From assembly GCA_040882845.1 (NCBI GenBank), contig JBBEAM010000005.1, forward strand, positions 1-64,000: a stretch of DNA of 64,000 nt. Direction: 5' to 3'. Source of the stretch: JBBEAM01 sp040882845. Lineage in GTDB: Bacteria; Pseudomonadota; Alphaproteobacteria; Kiloniellales; DSM-21159. Shown in pieces: positions 1 through 7,442 of the stretch (position 1 is its first letter; the number at the start of each line of letters is the position of its first letter). Both the position numbers and the translations under genes were made by a program. The notes below the pieces were generated by a model that worked only from the letters and a program-made list of their open reading frames with translations, had not been told where the DNA came from and made no database searches.

Positions 1-1397
1 CCCAGCACCATGACGCCTAGAGGGCGATGCTGCCACTGGGTGAAACCAAACGGCGTTTTGGTCCAAACATCCCAGTATTGGGCAGAAGGCATGACGTTTA
101 TCTCGCAGCGGATCCCCGCACCCTTCCATTGCTCGACCATGACCTGCACCGCTCGAAGTTCCCAGGCAGGGTCTTTTTTGCAGTCTAGTTTAATATCGAT
201 TCCGTCAGGATACCCGGCCTCAGCGAGTAGGCTCATGGCTTTCTCAAGGTCCTGGCCCATGAATGGAAGTTCCGCATACTCTGGATGAACCGGGGAGACG
301 TGATGATGTTCACCTGGGGCTCCACGATCACGATAGGCAAACTCGAGAACCTTGCGCGTATCTGTGGCAAGCCGCATCGCCTTTCGCACACGCGGATCAT
401 CAAATGGCTTTTCCGTCACGCGCATGCGCGCAACCGCGGTTTGCGCGGTTGTGGCTTCATGGATAACGACGTCTTCGCGGTCCTTGAGCGTGTCGAGCAC
501 TGAGAGATCTGCAGTATGCATTCCGTCCACCTGCTTCGAGACAAGCGCACTCAACGAAGCGGACGCCTCTTCGCCGAGATCGATGAACTCAAGACTATCA
601 AGATAGGGGCCCTCCCCCCAGTAGTTCGGCGCAGCCGTCAACACGGCCTTTTCGCCGACAGTGAGTTCAGCTAGCTGGAAAGGACCGGTTCCATTCGAGC
701 CGACTTCCAGTATCCCGCCCTCTTCCGGATCCATGATGGTGAAGGGATAGTGGAACAGATGCTCAGGAACGGCAATTTGGGGTACCTTCGTATTTAAACG
801 AATGGTGTAGTCGTCGACCTTTTCTATCGCGTTGGAATCCCACAAACGGGTGTGCTTACTGTCGTCGGATTCGTCCTCGTACTCCTCCAGCATGTAGCCT
901 TTCATGAGGCCGATGACCGAGGATCCCGTTTTTTCATCCAGGATGTGGCGAATGTTCCACTCGACATCGTCAGCCGTCAATTCCCGGCCGTTGTGCCACT
1001 TGACGCCCTGGCGCACATGCAACGTCCAGGTCCGAAGATCTTCGCTTACTTCCCAGCTAGATAGTAGGTGAGGCCGCGTTACGTTATCGTGGCCAGTGAC
1101 GGCGAGATACTCGAGAACCTGCCGCCCGATATTACTTTTGACCGACCAGTTCCAGCTGTGTGGGGTCGATAGTTCCTGAACTCTCATGGCGATGCGCGCC
1201 GTGCCGCCTTTCGGCATGGCCGCTTGCGCGGGCGCCACCAATGAGCCTCCCTTACCGACAAATGCGTAGGCTGCCGTCGCAGACATGCCGAGCAAGGTGG
1301 CCATGCGCAAAAACTCTCGCCTGCTGGCCTTGCCGGAAAGATACTCTTTCTTCAATGTTCCGATATGTGGATGCTCTATTTGCGTTCTATTTTCCAT
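1..1397 (-). CDS. ABC transporter substrate-binding protein, dipeptide/opine family 5 (3' end outside window)
   Basis: The reading frame is open from an ATG preceded by GGAGAG to the window edge, about 465 codons, so the C-terminus is missing. Residues 26-31 read RREFLR followed by a hydrophobic stretch (MATLLGMSATAAYAF), a twin-arginine signal peptide, so the protein is exported folded to the periplasm. The body has the family-5 (DppA/OppA-like) pattern: W-x-VSEDLRTWTLHVRQGVKWHNG, a TADDVEWNI block and a later AGYPDGIDIKL block. It lies 40 bp downstream of the M24 hydrolase gene in the same direction, so the two are probably cotranscribed and permease genes would be expected beyond the edge. 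The ligand cannot be read from sequence; the neighbour suggests a peptide or a betaine-like small molecule. Confidence 0.9.
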   Translation of the reverse strand, partial: MENRTQIEHPHIGTLKKEYLSGKASRREFLRMATLLGMSATAAYAFVGKGGSLVAPAQAAMPKGGTARIAMRVQELSTPHSWNWSVKSNIGRQVLEYLAVTGHDNVTRPHLLSSWEVSEDLRTWTLHVRQGVKWHNGRELTADDVEWNIRHILDEKTGSSVIGLMKGYMLEEYEDESDDSKHTRLWDSNAIEKVDDYTIRLNTKVPQIAVPEHLFHYPFTIMDPEEGGILEVGSNGTGPFQLAELTVGEKAVLTAAPNYWGEGPYLDSLEFIDLGEEASASLSALVSKQVDGMHTADLSVLDTLKDREDVVIHEATTAQTAVARMRVTEKPFDDPRVRKAMRLATDTRKVLEFAYRDRGAPGEHHHVSPVHPEYAELPFMGQDLEKAMSLLAEAGYPDGIDIKLDCKKDPAWELRAVQVMVEQWKGAGIRCEINVMPSAQYWDVWTKTPFGFTQWQHRPLGVMVL

Positions 1398-1437
1398 GTT
1401 TTCTCTCCTTCACCTTCCGTTTATCTATGCGTAGCCG

Positions 1438-2658
1438 TTAGCGAAGCATGCGCGATTCATAGGGGTAGTTCCCAAGCACCCGAGTTCCTGACTCGGTGAC
1501 CAAAACCGGCGTTTCCAGCTTGACGCCCTCCCTGCCCTCGACGCTGCCGATGTAACTCTCGACGCACAGGGTCATGTTTTCTTCGATGTGGCCTTCGTAG
1601 CCTTTCGCGGCGAAATCTTGAGGATAGGGGATGTAGGGGTACTCACCCGAGAGCCCTGCGCCATGCACGAGGGACATGTACCGCCGAGGGCGATAAACCT
1701 CGGGCATATACCAACTGTTCATCGATACTTCGCGGAAAGAGGCCCCGGGACGAATGAGTTCGACATTGTGCTGCAACTGCTCATAAGCGAGCGCATAGAG
1801 GTCGCGCTGCGGCCCCGTGGGCCGCCGATCTCCACAGAGGAATGTTCGGGATAAATCGGCGAAAAACCCGCCAGGCCCTATTAGGTCCGTGTCGATAGCG
1901 ACAAGTTCACCGGCCTCGACGGCCTTGTTGCTGGCCTCCTGGTACCAAGGGTTAGTCCGCGGACCGGACGTAAGGAGGCGGGTTTCGCCATATTCCCCAT
2001 CGTGGATAAGGTTTTCATGATGCAGGATCCCGAGCAGCTCGTTTTCGGTTATGCCCGGGGAGAGCTTTTCTTCAACGGCTCTTAAGGCGTGCTCCGCAAC
2101 GTCGAGAGCGGACTCGATACCAAGAACCTCGTCCACGGATTTGATGGCCCGGGCACGTTCGGCAACCTGCTGTCCGTCGATGACCTCCACGTTTTTCGCA
2201 CAGAGGGCTTGGTAGCCCTCTGGGTTAACCCGGTCGATCGCCAAGCGCATGTTCCCGCCGCCGTGCTGCTGGACAAGATCGGCAATCTCGGTCGCCCAGA
2301 TACCGGCCCTTTCGCCAAGCCGGGGGCCGGCCGTAAAGAAAAACCACGCGGTTGCCGGGCGGATTTCATCGATGATCTCGAGCCCCGACAGCAAGTGCTC
2401 GCAGCCGGAAAACTCGAACATCACGACCGGCCCGGTGAGAGGGACGAGCACGTAGCGCGCGGGATTGCGCAGACTCCAGATCTGCATGTTGCGGCTTCCA
2501 GTGCAGTAGCGAACGTTCACGGGATCCATGAACAGGGCCGCCGCCGCCTCCTGCTCTTCCAGTTCCTTTCGGATCCGAGCAACGCGATAGCGCGCCATCG
2601 CAGCCTGATTGGGAATCAGGCCCTGGTCGTTACGCGTCGTTGTCTTGCCCGGCTTCAA
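1438..2658 (-). CDS. M24-family metallohydrolase of the DddP / Xaa-Pro peptidase clade
   Basis: 406 residues with a creatinase-like N-terminal domain and a C-terminal pita-bread metal domain. Metal ligands are visible as D256, D258, D268, H332, E367 and E382. These are offset by exactly 39 from the ligands I recall for the DMSP lyase DddP of Ruegeria lacuscaerulensis (D295, D297, D307, H371, E406, E421). Other stretches, such as SGPRTNPWYQE and NMQIWSLRNP, also look DddP-like. The position of DddP catalytic Asp377 is G338 here, while Tyr366 is kept as Y327. I therefore call it a DddP-clade hydrolase of unknown substrate rather than a DMSP lyase. It is first in an operon with the binding protein and divergent from a LysR regulator. 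An ordinary aminopeptidase is the alternative. Confidence 0.88.
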   Translation of the reverse strand: MKPGKTTTRNDQGLIPNQAAMARYRVARIRKELEEQEAAAALFMDPVNVRYCTGSRNMQIWSLRNPARYVLVPLTGPVVMFEFSGCEHLLSGLEIIDEIRPATAWFFFTAGPRLGERAGIWATEIADLVQQHGGGNMRLAIDRVNPEGYQALCAKNVEVIDGQQVAERARAIKSVDEVLGIESALDVAEHALRAVEEKLSPGITENELLGILHHENLIHDGEYGETRLLTSGPRTNPWYQEASNKAVEAGELVAIDTDLIGPGGFFADLSRTFLCGDRRPTGPQRDLYALAYEQLQHNVELIRPGASFREVSMNSWYMPEVYRPRRYMSLVHGAGLSGEYPYIPYPQDFAAKGYEGHIEENMTLCVESYIGSVEGREGVKLETPVLVTESGTRVLGNYPYESRMLR

Positions 2659-2729
2659 TCTCGGTTCCTTTCTGAGGGATGGCGGAGACCGCTGTAGACC
2701 GTTTCAATCAAACGATTTATAAAAGCCTC

Positions 2730-2754
2730 ATTCAAATCAGTAATTCTTATGAAT
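2730..2754. promoter_or_regulatory. Candidate LysR operator between divergent genes
   Basis: The AT-rich 113-bp gap between the M24 gene and lysR contains ATTCA and TGAAT as an inverted repeat separated by 15 bp. LysR-type proteins often bind such spaced inverted repeats next to their own gene. Assignment is by position and symmetry only. Confidence 0.4.
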
Positions 2755-2771
2755 AATAAGGGGGACCTCTC

Positions 2772-3722
2772 ATGCACCCGCCTACGATCCACGAGCTGCG
2801 GATTTTTGTGACCGTCGCAAAAGGCGCGAGCTTCACTAATGCGGCGCGTTCCCTGGGCGTCACGCAGCCGGCGCTCTCGATGGCGATTCGACAATTCGAA
2901 GAGAAGCTAGGAGCAGCAGTGTTTGACCGGAATACCCGTTCGGTCCGTTTGAGTCCCGTGGGCGAGCAGCTAATGGCTGCCGCGGAACGTCAGGTCGAGA
3001 ACTTCGACAAGACGGTCTCCGCCATGCAGGAAGTTGCCGCCGGGAAGTCATCCGGCCACATTGTGATTGCGTGTCCCGAAGGTGTGGCAGCGCACGTTCT
3101 CGCACCGCTGATTTCCGAGTTTTCGAACGAGAACCCTTCCATCAGCTTCAGCCTGCAAGATGGTGATGCGACGTCCGTGGCACGCGAAGTACACGCGCGC
3201 ACGGCGGAATTAGCGATCACCGGTTACTGGGACCACGATCCCGGATTCGTTTTCGAGCCCTTCACGCGAGATCAGGTCTGTGTGATCTGTCCGAACGATC
3301 ATCCGTTGGCCGGTCGCAAGAAACTCTCCTTCCATGAGCTCGACGGCCTAGCTATCGCATCTCTCAACCGCGATTCGGGTGTCAGGACGCTTATTGAGAA
3401 GGTTGCCGCAAACCTCGGCACGAAACTCTCGATCCAATTCGAAGTGGCGCGCGTCAGCACACTGATCGAAATGGTAGCGACCGGCTTATGCGTGTCGATC
3501 CTGCCGTACCTAGCATTGCCGTTCAAAGCTGCAGCCGACCTTCGCGCCGTACCCATCGAGGGCCCGGAAATGAGCTACGACATCGGCGTCGTTTACTCGT
3601 CCACGCGAAGCCTCTCGCCGGCCGCAAACCGCTTTTTGCAGCTGCTTAGAAAACGATACCGTGACGGCGATCAACTTCCGCAGGCGGATTGGGCTACCGC
3701 CATCCATGATGCCGAGGGCTAG
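2772..3722 (+). CDS. LysR-family transcriptional regulator
   Basis: 316 residues. The N-terminal winged helix-turn-helix is plain: ELRIFVTVAKGASFTNAARS and TQPALSMAIRQFEEKLGAAVFDR, residues about 6-48. A periplasmic-binding-like effector domain follows, with the usual GHIVIACPEG and ATGLCVSILPYL segments. The start follows GGGGGAC about 8 bp upstream. It is transcribed away from the M24 hydrolase/ABC operon and most likely controls it together with itself; the inducer would be the transported compound or a metabolite of it. It is the last intact gene before the IS6 remnant. Confidence 0.95.
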   Translation: MHPPTIHELRIFVTVAKGASFTNAARSLGVTQPALSMAIRQFEEKLGAAVFDRNTRSVRLSPVGEQLMAAAERQVENFDKTVSAMQEVAAGKSSGHIVIACPEGVAAHVLAPLISEFSNENPSISFSLQDGDATSVAREVHARTAELAITGYWDHDPGFVFEPFTRDQVCVICPNDHPLAGRKKLSFHELDGLAIASLNRDSGVRTLIEKVAANLGTKLSIQFEVARVSTLIEMVATGLCVSILPYLALPFKAAADLRAVPIEGPEMSYDIGVVYSSTRSLSPAANRFLQLLRKRYRDGDQLPQADWATAIHDAEG

Positions 3723-3745
3723 GGCCGGTATTGTCAGGTTAAAGT

Positions 3746-4532
3746 GCACTGGCAACAAAAGCTCCACGTAGCTGACGGCATCATGCAGCCAGTTGCCGCC
3801 ACTCTGCCAACGCAGCTAAGCGGTTTGCTTTGAAAATGTGGCGGCTGGTAAGATGGCGTTCGTGGCTGAAATGGTAGTGGACGGAGGCATGGACTGAGGC
3901 GAATTTCTGGAGCGTGGCCGGACTTCGAAACCGGGCCATAGCGCGTTCGCGTCGCCGGAATAGCTGATGCGCGTTCTCAGCCCGGTTGTTACACCAACGC
4001 CTGCGATCCTGGCGATCGGCGTTGCCGATCTCCCTCATGGCGGCACCGTACGAGCGCAGGTGGTCCGTCACGATCCGCCGCGGCTGGCCGTAGCGTTTCA
4101 TCGTCCGCTTCAGGAATGCCGTCGCCGCTCTACGATCCCGGTGCTTGGTCGCGAAAACCTCGAGCACCTCGCCCTCGTGGTCGACGGCCCGCCACAGATA
4201 GCGCGTTTCGCCGTTGATCCGCACGAACACTTCGTCCAAATGCCAACGCCAGTTTGAATACGAGCGATGTTGGATTCGCCGTTTTCTAATCTCAGCCGCA
4301 AACATCGCCCCGAACCGGTTCTACCAAGAACGCACAGTTTCGTAGCTACCTTCGATACCGCGTTCGTGGAGCAGGTCCTCGACCTGGCGCAACGACAAAG
4401 GGAAGCGCTGGTACATCATCACCGCTAGGCGAATGATCTCAGGGGAGATCTTGAAGTAACGGAATGGATTTCACATCCAGAGACGTTAAGAAACCAACTG
4501 CCCTGGCTCAAGCCAGCTTCCTCTGACACTGC
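3746..4532. mobile_element. Degenerate IS6-family insertion sequence
   Basis: A 787-bp unit, within the usual IS6 length of about 750-880 bp. Its ends are imperfect inverted repeats: the 18 bp starting GCACTGGCAACA on the left match 12 of 18 positions of the reverse complement of the right end (GCAGTGTCAGAG...). It carries one transposase gene with in-frame stops. I see no 8-bp target duplication (gttaaagt against cacacagc), so the copy has decayed or recombined. Exact end positions are my best fit. Confidence 0.7.
3781..4476 (-). pseudogene. IS6-family transposase, broken by stop codons
   Basis: Read through, the frame gives a standard IS6 transposase: NPFRYFKISPEIIRLAVMMY, YQRFPLSLRQVEDLLHERG, an SYETVRSW segment and then the DDE domain. 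The acidic residues remain in HLDEVFV, VTDHLRSYG and NNRAENAHQ. Two lesions are visible: a TGA directly after the ATG at 4474-4476, and an amber codon at 4321-4323 where family members have a second Trp (VRSW-W-NRFG). Only the last 174 residues remain as an uninterrupted frame from an internal Met. The element is therefore unlikely to move on its own. Confidence 0.88.
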
Positions 4533-4629
4533 CACACAGCCTATTGACCTCACCGCTGAAAACTTGATCAAGCGGACCGATCTACCGATTCGCTGGGAGG
4601 AGCAGAAGGCCGTTTTGGACTTGGTCTGA
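4513..4629 (+). pseudogene. C-terminal remnant of a large serine recombinase
   Basis: The last codons before a TGA read TQPIDLTAENLIKRTDLP then IRWEEQKAVLDLV. This matches the C-terminal signature I know from large serine recombinases of alphaproteobacterial islands (Q-P-V-D-L-T-A-E-x-L-x-x-x-x-x-L-P-L-x-W-x-E-Q-R). Everything upstream is lost: the homologous frame begins at the right end of the IS6 element, so the IS insertion, or a deletion started from it, removed the catalytic part. Recognition is from memory of the family and the remnant is short. Confidence 0.6.
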
Positions 4630-4867
4630 GCCCGGCCGCGAAGCCGACTCCGAACCGTCTCGATCGCCGCCAGAGAATTCCGGCGATAATCTCTGATCTC
4701 AGCAGGAGATCAAGCGCTCTCCGGTTCGCAGTGGAAAACCAGCCCCGCAAAGGCGCGCAGAACTGCGGGCTTTCCGGCGGCGCCTGCAGGAAATCATTTT
4801 TTCTCTGTAATATCAATTCGTTATGGCGGTGCAGGCAGTCCAGAGCGAACCCGTCTCAAGGGCCATA

Positions 4868-5036
4868 TCCCTGATAAGCAGGGAATCTACAGGGTAATCT
4901 GGCGAAATCAGGCCGATTCTTGCAACCCGCTCGTGAGTAACCTGCTGTTATATAGAATTTTTTCTGCCGAATTCCCTGCGCGCGGGATCAGGGAGCGAAA
5001 TTGCAGGATCAGGGAACGGAATCTGGATAACAGGGA
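4868..5036. repeat. Cluster of CAGGGA / TCCCTG motifs
   Basis: Within 170 bp the hexamer CAGGGA occurs at 4879-4884, 4989-4994, 5010-5015 and 5031-5036, and its complement TCCCTG at 4868-4873 and 4973-4978. Two pairs form hairpin-capable inverted repeats, with 5-bp and 10-bp spacers. The cluster lies downstream of the recombinase remnant. I have seen similar CAGGGA-rich stretches after such recombinase genes, so it may be the end or attachment region of the old element. Confidence 0.5.
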
Positions 5037-5530
5037 CCAGATTGTGAACATTACAATCGCGTACGGCGAGGGCTTCTGGCGGGCACACCATTAGGCGTGG
5101 CGACGCAGCGAGTTGAATCAATGGGAGGCTGCAAGGAACTGGAGCCCTCGCAGAGGGCCTTCGGGAACTGGCGGGCGATGTTCAAGGCCGCCCCTTGGCG
5201 CCGGCCCGCAAGCTGCTCTACCGTCGCGGCGGGCTAAGTCCACCTTGAGTCACGTGATTTATCCCTCTTCGGAGCTGCCGCCAGAGCCCGTCGCCCTGCC
5301 GCCGCACGCGGAGCATCGACGGAGCTCTACCGAGGGGGACACGCGGCGCCTCCTTGCCGAGGCTGCCATGTCCGGTGCCAAACTCTCTCATTGGCGATGG
5401 ATCACCGTGTGGGGACGGTCAGTGTGGAAGCAGAGTTGGCTGGCAGCCTGACCGTCGTCACCAACGTGTCGCAGAGGCTGCAGCCACATTGCTGCAGGCT
5501 CACTATGGGCACGCGCTTCCCCTAAACAAC

Positions 5531-5542
5531 TTAGACTGCTAC
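5531..5542. promoter_or_regulatory. Weak copy of the island operator, upstream of marR
   Basis: TTAGACTGCTAC differs from TTAG-N4-CTAA only in the last base and lies 66 bp before the MarR start codon. This would allow autoregulation. It is the least certain of the eight sites. Confidence 0.35.
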
Positions 5543-5608
5543 CATTTTTCGCTACACAATTGCGTTGCGGAGCCCGCCATGAGGCGCCGCCGAACAAAGG
5601 CATTTTAG

Positions 5609-6223
5609 ATGAAAATTTCAGGCCCGGCGAAACGCGCCGAAAAAATTCGCGACGATCATCGCTACGATCTCGGCGCCAAGGAACGTCTGTCGGCGCTCAC
5701 CAAGGAAGCGATGCGCGCCTACGGCAGAAGCATGCAGATCCGCCTAATCGACCACAACGTCTCGATCGGCCACTGGCTGTTTCTGCGCACTCTCTGGGCC
5801 AATCCCGGCCTCACGCAGCGCGAACTGAGCGAGCGGGTCGGTCTGATGGAGTCGACGACTTTCAGCGCGCTGAAAGCCTTAGAGAAGCTCGGCTACGTGA
5901 CCCGCAAGAAAAAGCCGGGCAATCGCAAGAAGGTGCACATCTACTTGAGTGAGGAAGGTCAGCGCTTAGAAAAGGTTCTGCAGCCGCTAGCCGACGAACT
6001 CAACCAGACAGCTGTCGCCGAGATTTCCGAAGACGAGATCGAGGTCACCAAGCACACCCTAACCAAAGTCATCGACAATTTGCTGCGTGACGAGGCGGAA
6101 CTGCTTGCCAACGAACGCCGGGTTCCCTCGACCCGTGACCTCTCGCAGCTGGTCTCCGGCGAAGACGAAAAGAGGGGTGGTACGACCAAACGCAGGGCGA
6201 AACAGGCCAGTCCCGAGCGTTGA
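5609..6223 (+). CDS. MarR-family transcriptional regulator
   Basis: 204 residues. A winged-helix MarR core runs from about residue 20 to 145: SIGHWLFLRTLWANPGLTQ, ELSERVGLMESTTFSALKAL as recognition helix, then the basic wing YVTRKKKPGNRKKVHIYLSE. A Lys/Arg-rich tail of about 40 residues follows. It is the only regulator gene between the mobile remnants and the tRNA, and it sits at the head of the catabolic genes. MarR proteins bind short palindromes and release them on binding aromatic acids or CoA esters. The repeated TTAG-N4-CTAA palindrome found at promoters from here to position 30933 is the natural candidate operator. That link is inference. Confidence 0.93.
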   Translation: MKISGPAKRAEKIRDDHRYDLGAKERLSALTKEAMRAYGRSMQIRLIDHNVSIGHWLFLRTLWANPGLTQRELSERVGLMESTTFSALKALEKLGYVTRKKKPGNRKKVHIYLSEEGQRLEKVLQPLADELNQTAVAEISEDEIEVTKHTLTKVIDNLLRDEAELLANERRVPSTRDLSQLVSGEDEKRGGTTKRRAKQASPER

Positions 6224-6385
6224 CTGCGGAAACCGGCCCCAGCCGGCGATCATGCTTGGTTTTTCCGCCCTCTCCTACCTCCGCGCAATTGTGCGGGTTT
6301 CTATGAATAGCAACGTCATGGATAACTGCGCCGGTTTGCGATCCCAGCGCTGGACAAGGCTGCGGGGAAGGCTGTAGAGTAATAC

Positions 6386-6397
6386 TTAGATATATAA
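6386..6397. promoter_or_regulatory. Island operator copy upstream of the ring-cleavage operon
   Basis: TTAGATATATAA: one mismatch to TTAG-N4-CTAA, in an AT-rich patch 46 bp before the dioxygenase start and overlapping a plausible -10 region. It follows marR and precedes the ligB-like/hyuA/hyuB operon. Confidence 0.5.
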
Positions 6398-6442
6398 TAA
6401 TCGCTGCTGCGGCGGGGCCCGGCTGGCGAGGGAGGAGCAGGA

Positions 6443-7393
6443 ATGGCTAAGGTCATACTCGGCGTCGGAACATCGCATAGCACCCAGGTGAGCATCACGC
6501 CGGACTGGTGGACAAAGCAGGGCGAGATCGACCGCGGTCGCACCCCCTATGACGAGCTGGTGCGTAGCGCGCCAGACTGGATGGCTAATGAGATCACCGA
6601 GGAAGTCTGGCAAAGCAAGTACGATCAGACACAGGAGGCGATCTCCGCCTTGAAGGACGCCATCAAGCAGGCTGCGCCCGACGTGCTGCTGATCATCGGT
6701 GACGATCAGCGTGAGCTGTTCCTCGACGACACGATGCCGACTTTCTCAATCTTCTGGGGCGAGGAAATCTGGGATCTGCCAGGGTCGATGGAGAACTTGG
6801 CCCCCTCGCACAAGGCCGGCCGCTGGGCGGTCCATGCCGAGGAGCCCGAGCCCTATCCCATCGCGTCGGGGCTCGCATGTCACGTGGTCGAGCAGATGAT
6901 GGTCGAGCACTTCGACGTTTCCCAGTTCACACAGCAGCCCGAGGGCCGCTCCCTCGGACACGCCTGGACCTTCGTACGCCGCCGCTTGCTCGATACGCCG
7001 ATCCCGATGCTCCCAGTGATGGTCAACACCTACTATCCGCCCAACCAACCGACCCCGGAGCGCTGCTACGATCTTGGCGCGGCGCTGCATCGTGCCGTGG
7101 AATCCTGGCCGGGTGACGAAAAAGTCGCCGTGGTCGCATCGGGCGGCCTCAGCCATTTCGTGGTCGACGAGGAACTCGACCACCGCATCATCGACGGCCT
7201 GCAGAACAACGACCGGGAAAGCTTGACCACGGTCCCACGCAATCAGCTGCAGTCGGGCTCGTCCGAAATCATGAACTGGATCGCGGCGGCAGGTGCGCTA
7301 CAGCACCTTAAGATGAAGCTGCACGCCTACATTCCGGGTTATCGCTCACCAGCCGGGACCGGCTGCGGCATGACCTTCGCCACTTGGCACTAG
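6443..7393 (+). CDS. LigB-type extradiol ring-cleavage dioxygenase
   Basis: 316 residues of the LigB / DODA-type class III extradiol dioxygenase fold, which opens a catechol-like ring next to the diol with O2 at a mononuclear metal. Visible: H12 in VGTSHST (first metal ligand in LigB), H238 in SGGLSHF (catalytic His) and E275 in SSEIMNW (carboxylate ligand). The position of the second LigB His ligand reads GDDQRELF, with Q89 in its place, so this belongs to a variant subfamily. A strong GGAGGAG lies 6 bp before the ATG. First gene of an operon with two hydantoinase-like genes. The substrate is probably a protocatechuate, gallate or related diol, which is inference from the pathway context. 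Confidence 0.88.
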   Translation: MAKVILGVGTSHSTQVSITPDWWTKQGEIDRGRTPYDELVRSAPDWMANEITEEVWQSKYDQTQEAISALKDAIKQAAPDVLLIIGDDQRELFLDDTMPTFSIFWGEEIWDLPGSMENLAPSHKAGRWAVHAEEPEPYPIASGLACHVVEQMMVEHFDVSQFTQQPEGRSLGHAWTFVRRRLLDTPIPMLPVMVNTYYPPNQPTPERCYDLGAALHRAVESWPGDEKVAVVASGGLSHFVVDEELDHRIIDGLQNNDRESLTTVPRNQLQSGSSEIMNWIAAAGALQHLKMKLHAYIPGYRSPAGTGCGMTFATWH

Positions 7394-7442
7394 GCTAACA
7401 CCCACCGGAAAAAGCAAAAAGAATGAGGGAAAGGCATATCTT

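Larger units (their letters stand above)
4630..5608. other. Gene-poor stretch between recombinase remnant and MarR gene
   Basis: No convincing gene. It contains the CAGGGA cluster, a short AT-rich segment near 4940-4970, and frames around 5100-5450 whose products have no recognisable domain. A weak, frameshifted resemblance to DUF2924 (GNWRAMFKAAP, then ARKLLYRRGG in another frame) appears near 5140-5245, which would fit a recombinase neighbourhood but is too short to annotate. Confidence 0.5.

Noticed and set aside
1438..2658. Annotation as DMSP lyase DddP
   Set aside because: Overall likeness and metal ligands fit, but the catalytic Asp position holds Gly.
5113..5451. 112-residue ORF downstream of the recombinase remnant
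   Set aside because: No ribosome binding site, Pro/Arg-rich composition and no domain; the weak DUF2924 likeness nearby is in other frames.
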